Shown: in pieces, positions 50,424 to 63,419 of the stretch
How the letters are laid out: each line of letters opens with the position of its first letter
Numbering within the stretch: the first letter of the stretch is position 1
Assembly: GCA_028023455.1 (NCBI GenBank)
Contig: JAQFVV010000027.1
Coordinates: forward strand, 6,259,845-6,323,844
Direction: 5' to 3'
Length of the DNA: 64,000 bases
Source: Epiperipatus broadwayi
Taxonomy: Eukaryota; Onychophora; Udeonychophora; Euonychophora; Peripatidae
Translations under genes and position numbers: made by a program
Notes under the pieces: model-generated
Seen by the model: the letters and a program-made list of their open reading frames with translations, nothing else
Databases searched by the model: none
Told to the model about the DNA's origin: nothing

Positions 50424-50670
50424 ATGGGTCATAGCTAACCCGGGACAACTGCTTGTAAGGCAGCTGTGCTGACCTCTCGATCACCAACACTTGATTAGGA
50501 TTTTTCTTTTGAACAATTCTCGGGAGTTGAAAAGAAATTTGAGTGAAGGAAGACAGAATTGGGACATAATTTATAGACTTTAAGTTCCAAAATCTGCCAG
50601 TTTGAGTGAAATGAAATGACAGAACTGGGCCATAATTTATGGATCTTGGGTTCCAAAGTCTGCTACTATA
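50424..50670 (-). repeat. tRNA-Val-like SINE head with a 2x tandem repeat
   Basis: On the minus strand, 50491-50424 folds like a tRNA in its anticodon arm: stem CTGC/GCAG around loop CTTACAA, with anticodon TAC (Val). The T arm CCCGGGTTAGCTATGACCC is degenerate. Upstream on that strand (50500-50670), two copies of a roughly 62-65-base unit share CAGA(A/C)TT...GGxCATAATTTAT and GTTCCAAA(A/G)TCTGC. Not a working tRNA gene. Confidence 0.5.
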
Positions 50671-50822
50671 GTGATTCATACCTAAGAATAAATAGATGGA
50701 AAATGACTTGAATCTATTTGGTAAAGTTTGATAAATATAATGTATTCTCCTTTAAAGTTCTTCTTAACTATTGCTATCAATTATTTAACTCTACCTACAC
50801 ATAAAACACATACATGTAAACA

Positions 50823-51395
50823 GTAACAAACTTTTCATAGAATAGTGCCACCCAGTGCAGGCCTTAGTAATCGATGGATGCTAGAAGATATGTGCATAAA
50901 ATCCCTATTTAGTGCCTACTCATCCAACATCTCCAGATTAATTTTTAGCTTGTGACTTTCATCAGTAGGAGTCATGGATCTGAGAGCACTGCGCTTAGAT
51001 CTTGGAATCTAATGCAACCCTCCAGCAGTTACCTTTTACCTACTTAGTTAACTATAGCTTGGATTGAAAACACAATGTTTTCAATCCAAGCTCATCTTGG
51101 GTTTATAGCTTTATAATTAACTAAGTAGGTAAAAGGTGGCTGCTGGAAAGTTGCATTAGATCCTAAGATGTAAGTGCAGCCCTCTCAGATGACTGATGGA
51201 AACTAGAAACCAGTCTGGGGATATTGGATGAGTAGATTCTAGATAGGGATTTTACGCACAAACTTTCTTGTGTTCATTGGTTACTAAGGCTTGCACTGGG
51301 TGGCACTACTGTATGAAGAGTTTGCTACTATTTAAACAGCTTGTGTAGGCATATGAAATGGTGATCATAAGATGTTTTAGTGGTTTTATATTCAC
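50823..51395 (+). repeat. Palindromic family P, third long copy
   Basis: Arms about 50823-51072 and 51077-51331, meeting in an almost loopless centre (TTGGATTGAAAACA / TGTTTTCAATCCAA). The right arm continues into the family tail ATGAAATGGTGATCATAAGATG and ends TTTAGTGGTTTTA. More diverged than the 46.3-kb copy. Any target duplication is at most a short CACATA. Confidence 0.85.
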
Positions 51396-51399
51396 ATAT

Positions 51400-52500
51400 A
51401 GGTAGTTTAATCATTTCAAAACTCATAAATTACTACTTAATAGATTTTGTTACAAAATTGTATCTTATATTAAAATAATTTATTTATATTGTTGAGAAAG
51501 ATCACTAATCAGTCGAAACATACAAAGAATGAGATGCATTGCAAAAAAAAGTATAAAATTTAGTTATCTACTAATATTGTAAAATAATATGAATGTACGT
51601 AAAATAAAAATAAAACAGTGGTAAACTGTTTACATAGTATCCTAACTAAAAGGATATTATGTAATGACAAATGTGTATTTGCAAATGCTTATTGTCGGCT
51701 TAATAGAAGTGATTTAACAGTTCCTATTTGAAACTATTTAAGTTTTAATAATGAGACTTGACATTTACAATCAAGTGTTTACAAATGCATCATAATGAGC
51801 AACTGTAAAAAAATATATAAATGCAGAAAAAGAAAATACCTTCTTAATTCCTTAGAAACTACATAATTCATAACTACTCATGCTGTATTAATAATAAACA
51901 TTATTTAGCCGAAATAAAACATGACAATATCATGACAGAATTTTATTACAAAGTAAGCTTTAACAATAAATAAATAGCATAAGCTTTTATTAAGTAATTA
52001 TATAATCAACTCTGGAATTGTTGAATGACTATAATATCATTTTTATGTCATTCCTTGATTTGGTATCACTTGTTTTCTTTTCGTTGTTCTGTTAGATTTT
52101 ACATTTGAATTACTAATAATAAATATATTGCGTTAAATTTTGAAGAGCATCTTCAGATAAAAAAATATTTTAAAATATATTACTACAATGTAATTCATGA
52201 AGAGAAACTTACACTGGCTATCATACAAACGTTTGGTACATGGTAGAAACATTTACATATTTTTTTTGTATTAGAAACAATAATATACATTGTTTTTTCT
52301 TTTTTTAATAATCTCAAAAGAATATTTTTTGAAACTTAATAATAGCTGCCTATTGCTCTATTGGTGACAGATACAAATATTAAGAAGAAAATCAAACAAC
52401 AGATTTTTCAATTTGTATTAAAATTTATTTTCATTTTTCAGATCCAAGTATTAATAGCAAAAGTGAAAATTTAATAAACTATACAATTTGAGACCCTGAG
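51400..52500. other. Intergenic between HSPE1/repeat zone and CS, nothing recognised
   Basis: AT-rich; no gene. Convergent end region of the HSPE1 and CS side. Confidence 0.45.
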
Positions 52501-52510
52501 CCAAGGACTT

Positions 52511-52516
52511 TTTATT
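52511..52516 (-). terminator. CS: Candidate CS polyadenylation signal
   Basis: TTTATT on the plus strand is AATAAA on the CS strand, about 650 bases after the stop codon. Other hexamers occur by chance in such AT-rich DNA, so this is only the first plausible one. Confidence 0.35.
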
Positions 52517-53159
52517 AATACCGCAGATCCGTTAGCAGAAATTGTCACTTTAAACCTTATACCCCTGTACAGAAAATATATTATTTTAAAAAAAAAATCA
52601 GTAATAAAATAAAAGGCTGCTCAAATACAGTTCTTAAAAATTATGCTTAAAAAGAACCCCCAATCCGTTCTTCTAAGCAACCGGTAAAAACAAAATCAAT
52701 CTTGTTCCGAATTTAGATTGATTTCAGTTATTTAATTGAACAAAAAACAACAAACAAAAATGAGATTCAATTAAAACTTAAAAATATAAATAAAAACTAT
52801 ATGAACAAATGAGTTGATAACACCATCTTTCAAATACTAAACATTACCACCTTTGCTTCAAGGCATTTAATGTAACGGGCCGTTTTTTTATGCTTCTGCA
52901 TTGTCACAAGAAATATATATATATATACAAAATATGTACATAAAAAAAAAAAAGGCTAAGAAATACAGAATGTCTTCCTAGAGAGCTAAGCGATGTTATC
53001 AACTATTTAGGGTATCTTCACTAGTAGTTGTTTGGTAGCGGGCTGCATATATAATAGATTGCCGACCAGAAGTTAATCCTATGTCTAACAACAATTTTTA
53101 CTTTGGATCAGGGTCTGGATTATGGCTACAGTTTAAACCAAAATAGCATTTCACATTTA
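52517..53159 (-). other. CS: Probable CS 3' untranslated region
   Basis: Runs from the CS stop codon to the first plausible AATAAA on the minus strand. No reading frame. Extent is inferred. Confidence 0.4.
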
Positions 53160-53321
53160 TCAATAATTTACTAATTTCATAAGACCTTCGGTACTCAAAG
53201 ATTTAGGACGTTCTAGAGGTAATCCCAAGGCTCGATCCCAAATAAGAGACGCTTGAACTCCCAAGGCTCGAGAAACTCCAAACAATACTGTATAATAATT
53301 CATTTCAGTCATACCATAGTA
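53160..53321 (-). CDS. CS: CS terminal exon and stop
   Basis: Acceptor TCTTTTTTTTTCAG. Encodes [20 protein letters not shown] onwards to [16 protein letters not shown] and TGA at 53162-53160. Confidence 0.96.
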   Translation of the reverse strand, partial: YYGMTEMNYYTVLFGVSRALGVQASLIWDRALGLPLERPKSLSTEGLMKLVNY

Positions 53322-56300
53322 CTGAAAAAAAAAGAGATACACATCATTTATTTCACGTACAGATTTTATTTTTTGTCAGCTTAACTATTAATAAAATATG
53401 CACATAAATAAATAACAATCACACAATAGATTTATTAAAATGTACTGATATCAGTAATAATTAGCAAGTGATGTGTACCTATGTGTATATACATTAATAA
53501 ATAATCTTTTTTTTTTATTAAAAAAATACATTTGTCTTATATTTATTGTAATAAATTTTATACATATAATGCAAGATAAGTTTTCAATTATATTTGCAAA
53601 GCTATTTTCATTCTGCTAAAAATAAGAAAAAATATATTTCTTTGATTGATTGAAGATGGTTACTTAAATAACGTTGAAAGCTATGTTTTACAATAAAATT
53701 GAAATAATTGAGTGGTCAGTTGCTTAAGAGGTCATATGACGTTTGAGCATTCTTAATGTCAGATGGAGCATTTAACATTTTCATTCCCTATGACTGAATA
53801 GATTTTTTTTATTTACATTAGCGAATAATCTGACCTGGAATTCCTTATTTCCAAGTCTACTGCTCTATAACTGTGCAAAGTCACAAACGGAACATAATAA
53901 AATTAAATATAGCAAGTATAAAGCATTGTGATTTTCTTTCACTAGACATTTTATTTGGCTTATCAAGTTGGAATGATGGATTACTTAATAACATATATAG
54001 AAATGAGAGAAATAAAAGACTGAGTTCAAACCTAAACTGGCATTAATAATATAATTATATTAAAAAACTTGGAGACTAATATTATATATTTAGAGCAAAC
54101 ATTGGAAATATTAAATACAACCTAAATGCTCTCAAAACACTTGTCAAAAGCAACTTATATATATTTTAAAAAAAAAAAAAAAATTTTTAAGATAAATATA
54201 AAGATGTAATTGAAGTGTGCATGTTCCAAAGTGCACGCAACTCAACTCTTCCACCCATTAGATGGGTGCATTTTCGAATGTGTGCGCTTAAACACACAAT
54301 TTTGTATTTCTAATTATTTTAAATATTCTTTTTTTAAAAAAAATTATAACTGCTGCTCTTTTGATAAGAGTTTTCCGCACCTAAAATACATTTGGTAGTC
54401 AATATTTTCTTCAAATATAAAGTATTAACACCACCTTTAATTCATCACATTTCTATAATAGTTATCAGTCATTTGAAGATAGGCAGAAGCATATACGATT
54501 TTAAAAAAAGATTATCAATGGATCATGTCAAATTTCAACTACAAATAAGAGAAATAACCTAGAAAAGAACACTATGCATTTTGACAGCCACTCCATATTT
54601 TGAACCATCTATGCGAGCACGAGCAATCAAAGAATATCAGATGTCAGTATTAAACAGAGTCAAACTAGTTTAAGGTTATTGGCCTTCCTCATTAGCAAGT
54701 GCCTTTCTTCCTGCTAACATATCAAACTAAAGATTTAAAATTTTCAAACATTTTAAGATTTGAATCCAAGCATGCTTTCCTGCTTTGATGTTTTTGAAAA
54801 AATAATTGAAGACACTACAACATGACTGCTCTAAGTTAAATTTCATCAACATTTGATAGTAGTGGTCCCTGATCCATTTTCTATCAAATAGGTCAGCAAT
54901 AGTGATATGGATTGTTAATGTCAAATGTAAATTAAAGGAGAGAGATTAATTTCTTTTGATTTATATTAAAGGATAAAAAGGTATCTGAAGTTTAGCTTAT
55001 AGAGTGAAGAAGATAATGTATTTAATTATTGTCGTTGCTACGTATATTCAAATAAAGAAATAAGCTTGAACTAGAATCTTTAGTACAAGCGAAATTTTCA
55101 AGATATTAATTGATAAAGGTAACTGAAATAAACAATGAGTGACAAACGATGCAAACAGTATTTCTTGCTGAGGAGGACCAATATCCAGAAACTACCCTGG
55201 GGATTTGTTTGGTATTAGTACTCGGTCATTTCTTGCAATTTTCTGATGTTATCGATGAAAAGTTATTGAGATTAAAACTTGAGTTGATGTCTGTACCCAA
55301 TATGATCAGTGATTAAGCTCCGACATTATTGTTCAATAAAAGAATTTTATTTATTTTTATTTATTGAATAGTATTAATACATCAATATCAAAAAAAAAAA
55401 AGAATACATTTTTCTTAGACACTTTAATGCAAATGTTATTACTAGTAAACTTTGGCTCAAAGTTATTGGAAATAATGGAATAGGTGGTGTAAATGCAAAT
55501 GTCTGCTACTATTGAAGTTTTGCATAATATACGTACTGATTATCGCAAAAACTTTGTTAGGTACAAAAATCCCGATAAAGGAAATTAAATGCAGCCACAC
55601 TCAAAACAATGACACTTAATAAATTATATCATAATAGAAGTCAGAATGTCAATTTATTTCATGAGCATTTAAAGCTGACGGGTCATAGACAATAACACTA
55701 CAAGATTAAAATGACATTCACATTAAAAAATAGGTCCAATTGTATTTGTACAAAATTTGATTTACATTATTTAAAAGCATCTACTGTCAGTGGTAAATTT
55801 CAAAATGCTTTTTAGTACTAAAATTAGCTAATTAGTAATTTCAAGATTATCATGTTAATGAGGCATGGAATAGCTTATTCTTGGGTTCCCTAAAATGACA
55901 AATCCTGACTGATTCTCTGTAAAGAATTTTAAAATTAGTGAGTTGACTAAAAGAAAAATATGTAACACTATCTCCATGTTGAATAATAAATTTATTATGG
56001 ATCCTAAGCAAAATAGATATTTAAAGGCAAAAACTCAATAACTGATAAGAAGCTCAAATTCATTTATATATTCAAACTGCAAAGAAAATACAGAATTCAC
56101 TGATATCATCAATTTATCTTTTTTTTTTTGACACACTAAATGCAGCATATAGACTAAAAAGTAATATCATAATTCTCTTAAATATATAGGTGCTAAGTTT
56201 ATATATTCATCATACCCAACCATTTGGATATGAACAAAAAGCTATTCATCTCGATGAAATCAAAATAGCTCTTTGTAATTTTAAAATTAAGTAACTTTTG

Positions 56301-59300
56301 AAGAAAAGTTTAAAATATAGTAGCATTAAGTTAGTTTCAAAACTTAATATTTTTTTAGAAATACAGATCTATGATGTTGATCCCATGGGTGCTTCTACTG
56401 TTCCTACGAGGATAGAAAACCTTGCAATAATTATTAGACTACTTATGGACATCCACAATAACAAAAGTACTTTCAAGGATTTTGTTGAATAGGTTGCATT
56501 CAGTCAACGATAAATTCCAGGATTCAATGTGGTCTTAGAGAATCAAAAAATACTACGACATTGTTTTTGTTATAAGTAAATCGCAAGAAAAGTCTCAAGA
56601 GCCAAAGGCAATTTATGCATTGTTTTTATAAATCTAATCAAGACATTTGAATCCAACAGGTTGATGACATGGTTTGAAATTAGCTGATTGTCCACTGAAA
56701 TTTATGAACAATATACAACTTCTATGTGATGAAATGAAAGAAAGCTTTATCACTGCTGGAGAAAATACCAGGCATTCGAAGTGAAAAGCAGTGTTAAACG
56801 AAGATGAGCACTTGCTACAATATTGTTTTCAATTTTTATGACTGGTTTTTGGAATGATTTATAGGCGGCTTAATCAATTGAACAGGGATTAATATATGAT
56901 ATACGTTTGATGGTGGAGTTATTGGATTAAAAAAAAAAAAGACTCATAAATGAGTGCTGCTATTCAAACACCTCAAAATTTATTTGATATTGTACGATGT
57001 TGTCTTTTAGTTTCCTCAACAAAAAACTTTTATTTCTGGAATACATCAATGCTATGTCTAACTGTAGCTTTGCTATATCTTCCCAATGTAAACAATTGAC
57101 ATTGCATTTCTTTACAATGTCTCGAGATATTTCTTATAACATAGACAGGGCTTCTTCCATGAAACCATGATCAAGTTCATCATAAAATATCCTTTTAGGA
57201 AGTCTTGCATTATTCATTTGTTTTACATATCCAATCCAATGAAGGTGCAATTTTACAATAATGAACTCTAGTGTTAAGATTTTAGATTAAAGTTTTTAAT
57301 GCAATATCTACAAATTTTAATTTAGTAAATGAAGTTCAAAAACCCAGCAATGGGAAGAAAAATCGAGCGATTTTATCTTGAATGATTATCAACTTAAGAA
57401 AATGAATGAATTTAAATATTTTGGCTTTGTACAAAGAAAAATGGATTTAGGTGTCTAGATATAATATAGACTTAAATGTGCTGTACCTGCATTTAACAAG
57501 TTAAATATAATTTTTAATTATAATCAAATAATTACTCATTATAAAACTGTTATACTCTGCAAGATTCCAAAAATATGGCTGGCAAGATCATAAGACCAAT
57601 TGGTACATTTTTCAGGGTGCTGGATACGATACCATAGAGATTACAATTGATAAAAGCATCTTCATTGGATTGGGCATATAAAGAGAACAAAACACATTTT
57701 CTAAAAAGTACAATATTTTATGCTGAACTTATGGTTTTTGTGAGGAAAATAGATTCCATTTATAATAATCAAAAAAAAAAGTGCCATTTATAATAATCAA
57801 AAAAAAAAGTGCAACAATAACTGTTTTCACTGGTAAAGTTTGGCCGAGGAAAGAATATAATGGGGCGATCTAAAATTAGGCAAGTCTGAAATTTTTCAAG
57901 AAGTTTGCTGTGAAAGGTGCTGAAGAACAATTTACAAGATATTAAATAAACAAACTTAAGAAACAGTATGTGATATATATCAATATATTTAAATCATGCC
58001 ACCCTAGCTAATACTTAAAACTAACTAATGGAATATCAACAATCTGTTTGTTGTCAAGGCTTCAGGTATTCTAGGGGTTAATTTTAAGCATTGGCTAGTG
58101 GTGATTTATGTATGATGACCAATTAGCTATGCGCACTTATGGTGGATATATTTGTATTTCAGATTGGTTTGTATAGTCATTGCAAAACACATTTAATGTT
58201 TTTTTACATTTAATGTTTTATTTATTATTTTTAGAGTTAGAAAGTTATAGTAATTTAAGAGTGGCTGTCTACTACTATGTGCCACTCGGTGATTATACTG
58301 TCAAATGTAAGCTAAAGGTGGGATAGCACTAACTATATATATATATAATATGCATAGTTATCCATACTTATCTTGGGGTAGTAAAATTTATATATTAGTA
58401 TAGAAACTTTTAGGTATATTTTGATGATAATTTTCTGGTTCTATTGTTCTTTTATTATTATTATTGTAATCAGAAATATTCTAAATATCTATTTCTTCTA
58501 CTCCAAATTTGCATCTTGTATAAGCTTGAGTAGTCAGTAGATGCTAAATGATAACACTTAATACATCCCTATCCAGTACTATCCTTTCAATATCCCGAGA
58601 CTAGTTGCTAGCTTATGATTTTCATCAGTGAGAAGTTTTGGTTCTGAGTCTAAGAAATCTTTCCTCCAACAATCATCACTTATTCTTTTTCTTTTTTTTT
58701 ACTATCAAACTATCAGCTTGAAATTTAAAAACACCATAAATGTTTTGAAGTGAAACCAGCTTACTTGAGGAAATGATGGCCACTGATGGAAAGGTACTTT
58801 AGATCCCCCAAAAAATCAAGATGCATGAGATATAAACCCAAAGCCTCTTCATCATAAAATGGAATTTGAATGGAAGAGAACTGCATAGGCATTTATTAAC
58901 TCCTAACATTTGGCATGTAGTATTCACTAGATGATAGAACTGGATTAGAAGTAATAGATATTTAATTTAAAAGCAAACATCAAGTGATGTATGCAGACAC
59001 GATAATCACAGGTTTTTTTAATATTTCATATAATATTTATTTACTTTTTACTCCTATTTCCATTACATTTTTAATATTCTTATTTAATTACTGTCTCCAT
59101 CACCCCACGCTGTGTAAATGATGGACTTGAGAGCTAAAGATCTTGGATCAAAGCTTAGTCAATTACTTCTGAAATTCAAATGTTATATGATTTCCGAAAT
59201 GACCAACTACTTGATTATTTTATATTATATTGTCTTTATTGAATCTTCTCTATATTTTACTTCCAAATCTTTTCTAACACTTTTAATTTGTCTCCATGAA

Positions 59301-62300
59301 TCTGTGATTTAAACATTACAATTCATATTAGCATTTGAAAAACATAAATTTAAAATATTTCCCATAAAGAATAAACCTAATCATTAAATTTAATACTTCG
59401 CACGATAGGAAACACAAAAATATATTTTAAAGCAAAAAAAAATTTCTCTTGAATGAAAGTTGCTTTGACAGAGTCATATTTTACATTGTTCATATTTTTT
59501 AATATATCATACAAGTTAGCCAATAGAAAAAAATTATTACTGACTCTATAAAAGTGCATGCTGTGAATTCTGTACGTACTATCTTTATAAAGGAGATAAT
59601 GACTTTAATCAGAAATCTTAATAAAAAAAAAAAGTTATAAAAACGGAATTCACTTCTGCACAATTTCTTCCACAAAACAACTTTTTGGTTCTATGGCAAA
59701 GTACCAACTAGTTGATTTTTTAACATACATGAGCTCATCCTGAATTACGTCCTTGTATTTTTAAACCATATATATAAATTCAGCCATTAATATTATTTAA
59801 ATAGATATTTAAATAATGTGTGCATATTTTCAATAAATTAATACAGTTGAGTGAAGTAGGCATCTTTCTCTCTTTCATCATTCTCGTCAATAATTTCATA
59901 TCTTTTGTTAGGATTATTTGGAATTTATTTTTCATTTACCACTATCCACACTTATCTGCAAAAGATATTCTTCCACACTCTAGTTTACCTTTTCTAATCT
60001 TTTCTATATTGTCATATATTATAAGGACTCATAACTTCCTGCAAGGCTCAATGCAGTGGCAGAGGGGAAAACTCAAAAGATAAATTTCCATGGATTACAT
60101 AGTTTAGCCCTCTCACTCCCAGTGCTGACATCAAATGATTTCTAGAGTAATAAATCATTTAATTAGTCACTCAATACTTATAAATGCTATTCTCTTTAAG
60201 ATCACCAAACACTCTTTTTGTTTATCTTGCCTTAAAGTTCATGCCAATCAAATTCCTATTCTCCTATCATAATTTCCTCAATGAATAATTTTTACCAACG
60301 TATTCTTTTCAACATTCATGTATTGTTAATCTTATCCTTACAATTTACCTTTCCATTCTTCTACAAATTCAATTTTCCAAAGCTCCAAATCGTTTCCTAA
60401 TTATAACATATCATCAAACTTCCAGCTTAAATAATAAGAGCAGTTTTGCATCTGGTGGAAGTTTGAATAATCAGTAATTAACAGATATGTATATAAAATC
60501 CTCATTCTTAGTTTTTAAATCTTCATTCTTGGTCTAGTTTCTGGCTTTCGTCTTTATCAATGAGGCTTGGGAATGCAGACATGCACCCAGTAGTCATTTC
60601 CAACTCTATTTTATATCAAACTAAAAAGTTATAATTTAAACCATCCTAAGATTTTTGAATCCAAATCAATCTGCTTACTATTAACGAAGAACTGAAAACA
60701 TTAAAATACAGCAGAGTTACAATATAAAATCATATTTGTCGATCAACTTTGATTAGAATAGAATATATAATGTTTATTGTACTGCTTGCACATATATATA
60801 TAATAAACACTTTATATATAGTATACATATGTAAATTAAGATTATAGTACAACAAAAGTAATAATATAATTAATCATAAATTGAGAGGACGTATTCACTT
60901 ATTCATTCATTCACTGATACAATTAAAAAACAAAAACTACTGTACTATTTTTTTAAAAAAAAAAATAATGAAATGATTCTTTCATCGTGATTAAACTTGA
61001 AAAGGATAATAAAGAAAAAATAAAATGTACTACCAACATAAGCTGAAGAAATTTTACTAAAAATCACAATTGTGTATGGCGTTCAGAGATGAAAAAACTA
61101 CTAACAATGCATTGTAAAATTTATTGACAAATTTTTATTTTATTTTTTTTAAATGTAATCATGTAGAACTCAGAGCAGGAACAATGGATGTTCCTGTTTG
61201 CAAAATACACTAAATTTATGAATTTTAATGGGTTTTTTTTGTTTGTTTACATTTTTATTGCATTGCATATGATTAAGATTTTACATATTGATATTGCATA
61301 GTTTGTGGCTTTGCTATATAAAATTACTGAAATGAATTCAGATCTATAAAACAATCTAATCTGTTCAAGCAGAAGGTCTTGGGTTCAAAATTGAATCTTA
61401 GATTGATTTGAATTTCAAATTTTAAGCTTGAAAGTTAAAATAGGGTGAAAAATAACTTAAATGCTGGAAACATGCTTGCAGTCATTCAATTTTTGAATTA
61501 CAAGCCTCATTGCTAAAAGCAGAAGCAAGAAACTGGTCTCAAAACAGGAATTTCAATACGAAAGATAAATATTTTACATCCACCTAGTAATCACTGGATT
61601 AGTAAACCTTATGCTGGATGATACTAAAGCTGTTTTTGCAGTTTCTTAATTATCCCTGTCTCCACTCCATACAAAAGTGACTATCCTAACAAAATATTTA
61701 GTAAGCTTTTTTTCAAAAATATAATTTCAATACAGCACAAAAATTTCCAATTTATTTTTTATTTTTTCCAAAATGACCAAGAAAGAAAGTCAATTCGATT
61801 TACTGTATCAGATCAAGGTCAATAAACACACTTTTCCTCTTAATAATAATTCTTGCCATTTCATTTTCCTTTCCTAAAAGCAAATTTCTCTATGGATACA
61901 AAGATTATTCTGGGAGACATCCAACTATCCAAAAGTCTAAATAGCACCTCGGTTGAATGCAAGATTAAGATAACGGTTCTAAAATCGTCACATTTTGCTG
62001 CATTAGGTTTAGCAATCTTTACAAACCACAATTATTCTCTCAAGTTCATTTCTCAGGATCTCATTAATTCTTTGGGCTGTGTCATTTTTTATTTCAGTTA
62101 AAATTTCCTTTATGATTCCATAAAGTGTTTAATTCTTATCAATTCAAGTTTCTTTTTCAATTAATAAAAATAAAGGATCATTTGGGGAACATTTTAATTT
62201 ATAAGAAATATTAAAAGTCAGTCATAATAGCAAATCAAATATCAAAAGAAAAATTTACATTTCCAGTTCATTTTCTTTTATTTTAAATAGGAGAAATTAT

Positions 62301-62557
62301 CCAAAACAAAACAGTTTAAATACATGCACATTCATACGGTAACTTACCTGTAGTAAAACTCCACTGTGAGCATCAACATTTGGCCAGGGATTTTTAGCTT
62401 TTCCATGTTCAAGCAAAACACCAGGAACAACTTTATAGAGCTGAGATACTAATTTAAACATTGGATCGTTAGGCAAATGTTTCAAAGCAAACTCTCGTTG
62501 GCAAACATAACGAGGATCAGTTTTGCGAAGAACTGCATGTCCATAACCAGGTACAAC
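53160..62557 (-). CDS. CS: CS, mitochondrial citrate synthase, last two exons only
   Basis: Condenses acetyl-CoA and oxaloacetate to citrate, the first step of the TCA cycle in the mitochondrial matrix. Exons 62557-62348 (70 codons, phase 0) and 53321-53160 (53 codons plus TGA) give the C-terminal 123 residues of a protein usually about 465 long. Key residues are intact: the catalytic His in [17 protein letters not shown] (His320 of the pig enzyme), the catalytic Asp in WPNVDAHSG (Asp375), and the oxaloacetate-binding Arg residues in GVSRALG (Arg401) and LERPKS (Arg421). Splice borders are consensus and frames clean. The N-terminal exons, with the targeting peptide and the first catalytic His, lie beyond the right edge. 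Oriented towards HSPE1, about 28 kb away. No sign of co-regulation. Confidence 0.96.
55150..55235 (+). repeat. Old fragment of family P in the CS intron
   Basis: TTGCTGAGGAGGACCAATATCC then AGAAACTACCCTGGGGAT and GGTATTAGTACTCGG follow the family P order (TCACTGATGAAGGCCAC...CTGGGGATATTGG...GTAGGCAC) with many changes. Confidence 0.55.
55410..57950 (+). mobile_element. Heavily decayed non-LTR retrotransposon (LINE)
   Basis: Plus strand, in the CS intron. Endonuclease traces: RHFNANV (55417-55437) with [11 protein letters not shown] after it, and a block resembling the WMHPRSKxWHLxDYV motif (55590-55620). RT traces: [14 protein letters not shown] (56613-56654; the catalytic Asp of the usual FIDLTKAFD is Asn), [11 protein letters not shown] with [12 protein letters not shown] (56770-56850), and an [12 protein letters not shown] block matching the usual RYRxDGxLFDL (56895-56930). 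Late traces of a GxPKxRFKD-type tail are near 57860. Stops are everywhere. Too mutated to place in a clade. Confidence 0.75.
57756..57811. repeat. 28-bp tandem repeat, two copies
   Basis: CCATTTATAATAATC followed by A10 and GTG occurs twice back to back inside the LINE ghost. Confidence 0.9.
58560..58660 (-). repeat. Old fragment of family P
   Basis: CATCCCTATCCAGTACTATCC, CCGAGACTAGTTGCTAGCTTATG and TTTTCATCAGTGAGAAG match the outer arm of family P in order. Confidence 0.65.
60450..60625 (-). repeat. Old fragment of family P
   Basis: TATATAAAATCCTCATTC, GGTCTAGTTTCTGGCTTTCGTC and ATCAATGAGGCTTGG are recognisable family P blocks with strong divergence. Confidence 0.55.
61490..61555 (+). repeat. 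Possible family P fragment
   Basis: CAAGCCTCATTGCTAAAAGCAGAAGCAAGAAACTGGTCTC resembles the family P block CTCCTCACTGATGAAGGCCACAAGCCAGAAACTAGTCTG. Weak. Confidence 0.35.
62348..62557 (-). CDS. CS: CS penultimate exon
   Basis: Acceptor TTTGCTTTATAG, donor GTAAGT. Encodes VVPGYGHAV through [18 protein letters not shown] and [18 protein letters not shown], with two of the three catalytic residues. Confidence 0.96.
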
Positions 62558-63415
62558 CTATAAAGCAAATATTTTTTAATGATATTAATAAAGTTAAAGA
62601 GAGAATAAATGACATGTAAATAAAATGTAACAAGAAATTCAGAATAATTATTTTAAAAATATTAAATTTAGGAAAACAATTTAGATTATGTAAAGTAAAA
62701 AAACAACAAAAATAAGTAAACAATAACGTCATTGTCAGTAACCACTCCTAAAAGAATATGATATACATTATAAAAAAAAGTTTTTATTTAATTAATGAAT
62801 AATGCACTAAAAACAAAAATAATTTTTTTCTTCAATTATAGTTTTGATCAATAAAAGCATGGATCAACCATAAATTAATTAATTCAATCCCCAGTTTTAA
62901 AAATACCGCTGAATTAACTAATTTATGCATGATCCCACTTTTATTTTAAGTTAATATAACAACCAAAATTGTGGCTGGAGAAAAAATATTTTTTGGTTTT
63001 TCGTGCATTCCTGATCAAATTAAATAAAGGCATTTTTTATAAAATTTATATATGTTTTTTATTAATCGGATATTTTGCAATGAACTTTATATTACTAATC
63101 GTTTACAAGACTTTTGTGTTTATGAAGACAGAGTTTTACAAAATCAAGTTTTAGTTCAATGTGATGTGGTGCACTGTGACTTCTTATACCGAATCAGAAA
63201 TCTCTCAGCAACTATGCCCAGAAAAACCTGTTAGCCACTTTACCTTCCCTTTCCATTCCCCACCCTAAGTTTTCCCATATCCTGCTACATCTCATTTCCA
63301 CATCATAATTTTTCTCAACTCCATGATCTTTATATCTAAATCCCCTTTATCTTTTCCCAAACTCAGCATAAAAACAAATAACCCACTTTTTGTATAATCA
63401 ACTTCATTATTTGTA
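62558..63415 (-). other. CS: CS intron upstream of the penultimate exon, no exon seen
   Basis: The preceding CS coding block (containing the LHGLANQE-type region) is not present here, so it lies further right. AT-rich, with a pyrimidine-rich stretch at 63240-63360. Confidence 0.6.
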
Positions 63416-63419
63416 CCCT

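Larger units (their letters stand above)
53322..62347 (-). other. CS: CS last intron, about 9 kb
   Basis: Bounded by consensus splice sites. Contains a ghost LINE (55.4-57.95 kb, opposite strand) and several decayed family P fragments. I recognise no other gene; short frames at 54210-54398, 59118-59312, 59820-60083 and 61853-62101 match nothing. Confidence 0.9.

Noticed and set aside
53160-62557. Processed or broken citrate synthase pseudogene
   Set aside because: The two exons are separated by a 9-kb intron with consensus borders, have no stops and keep all expected active-site residues.
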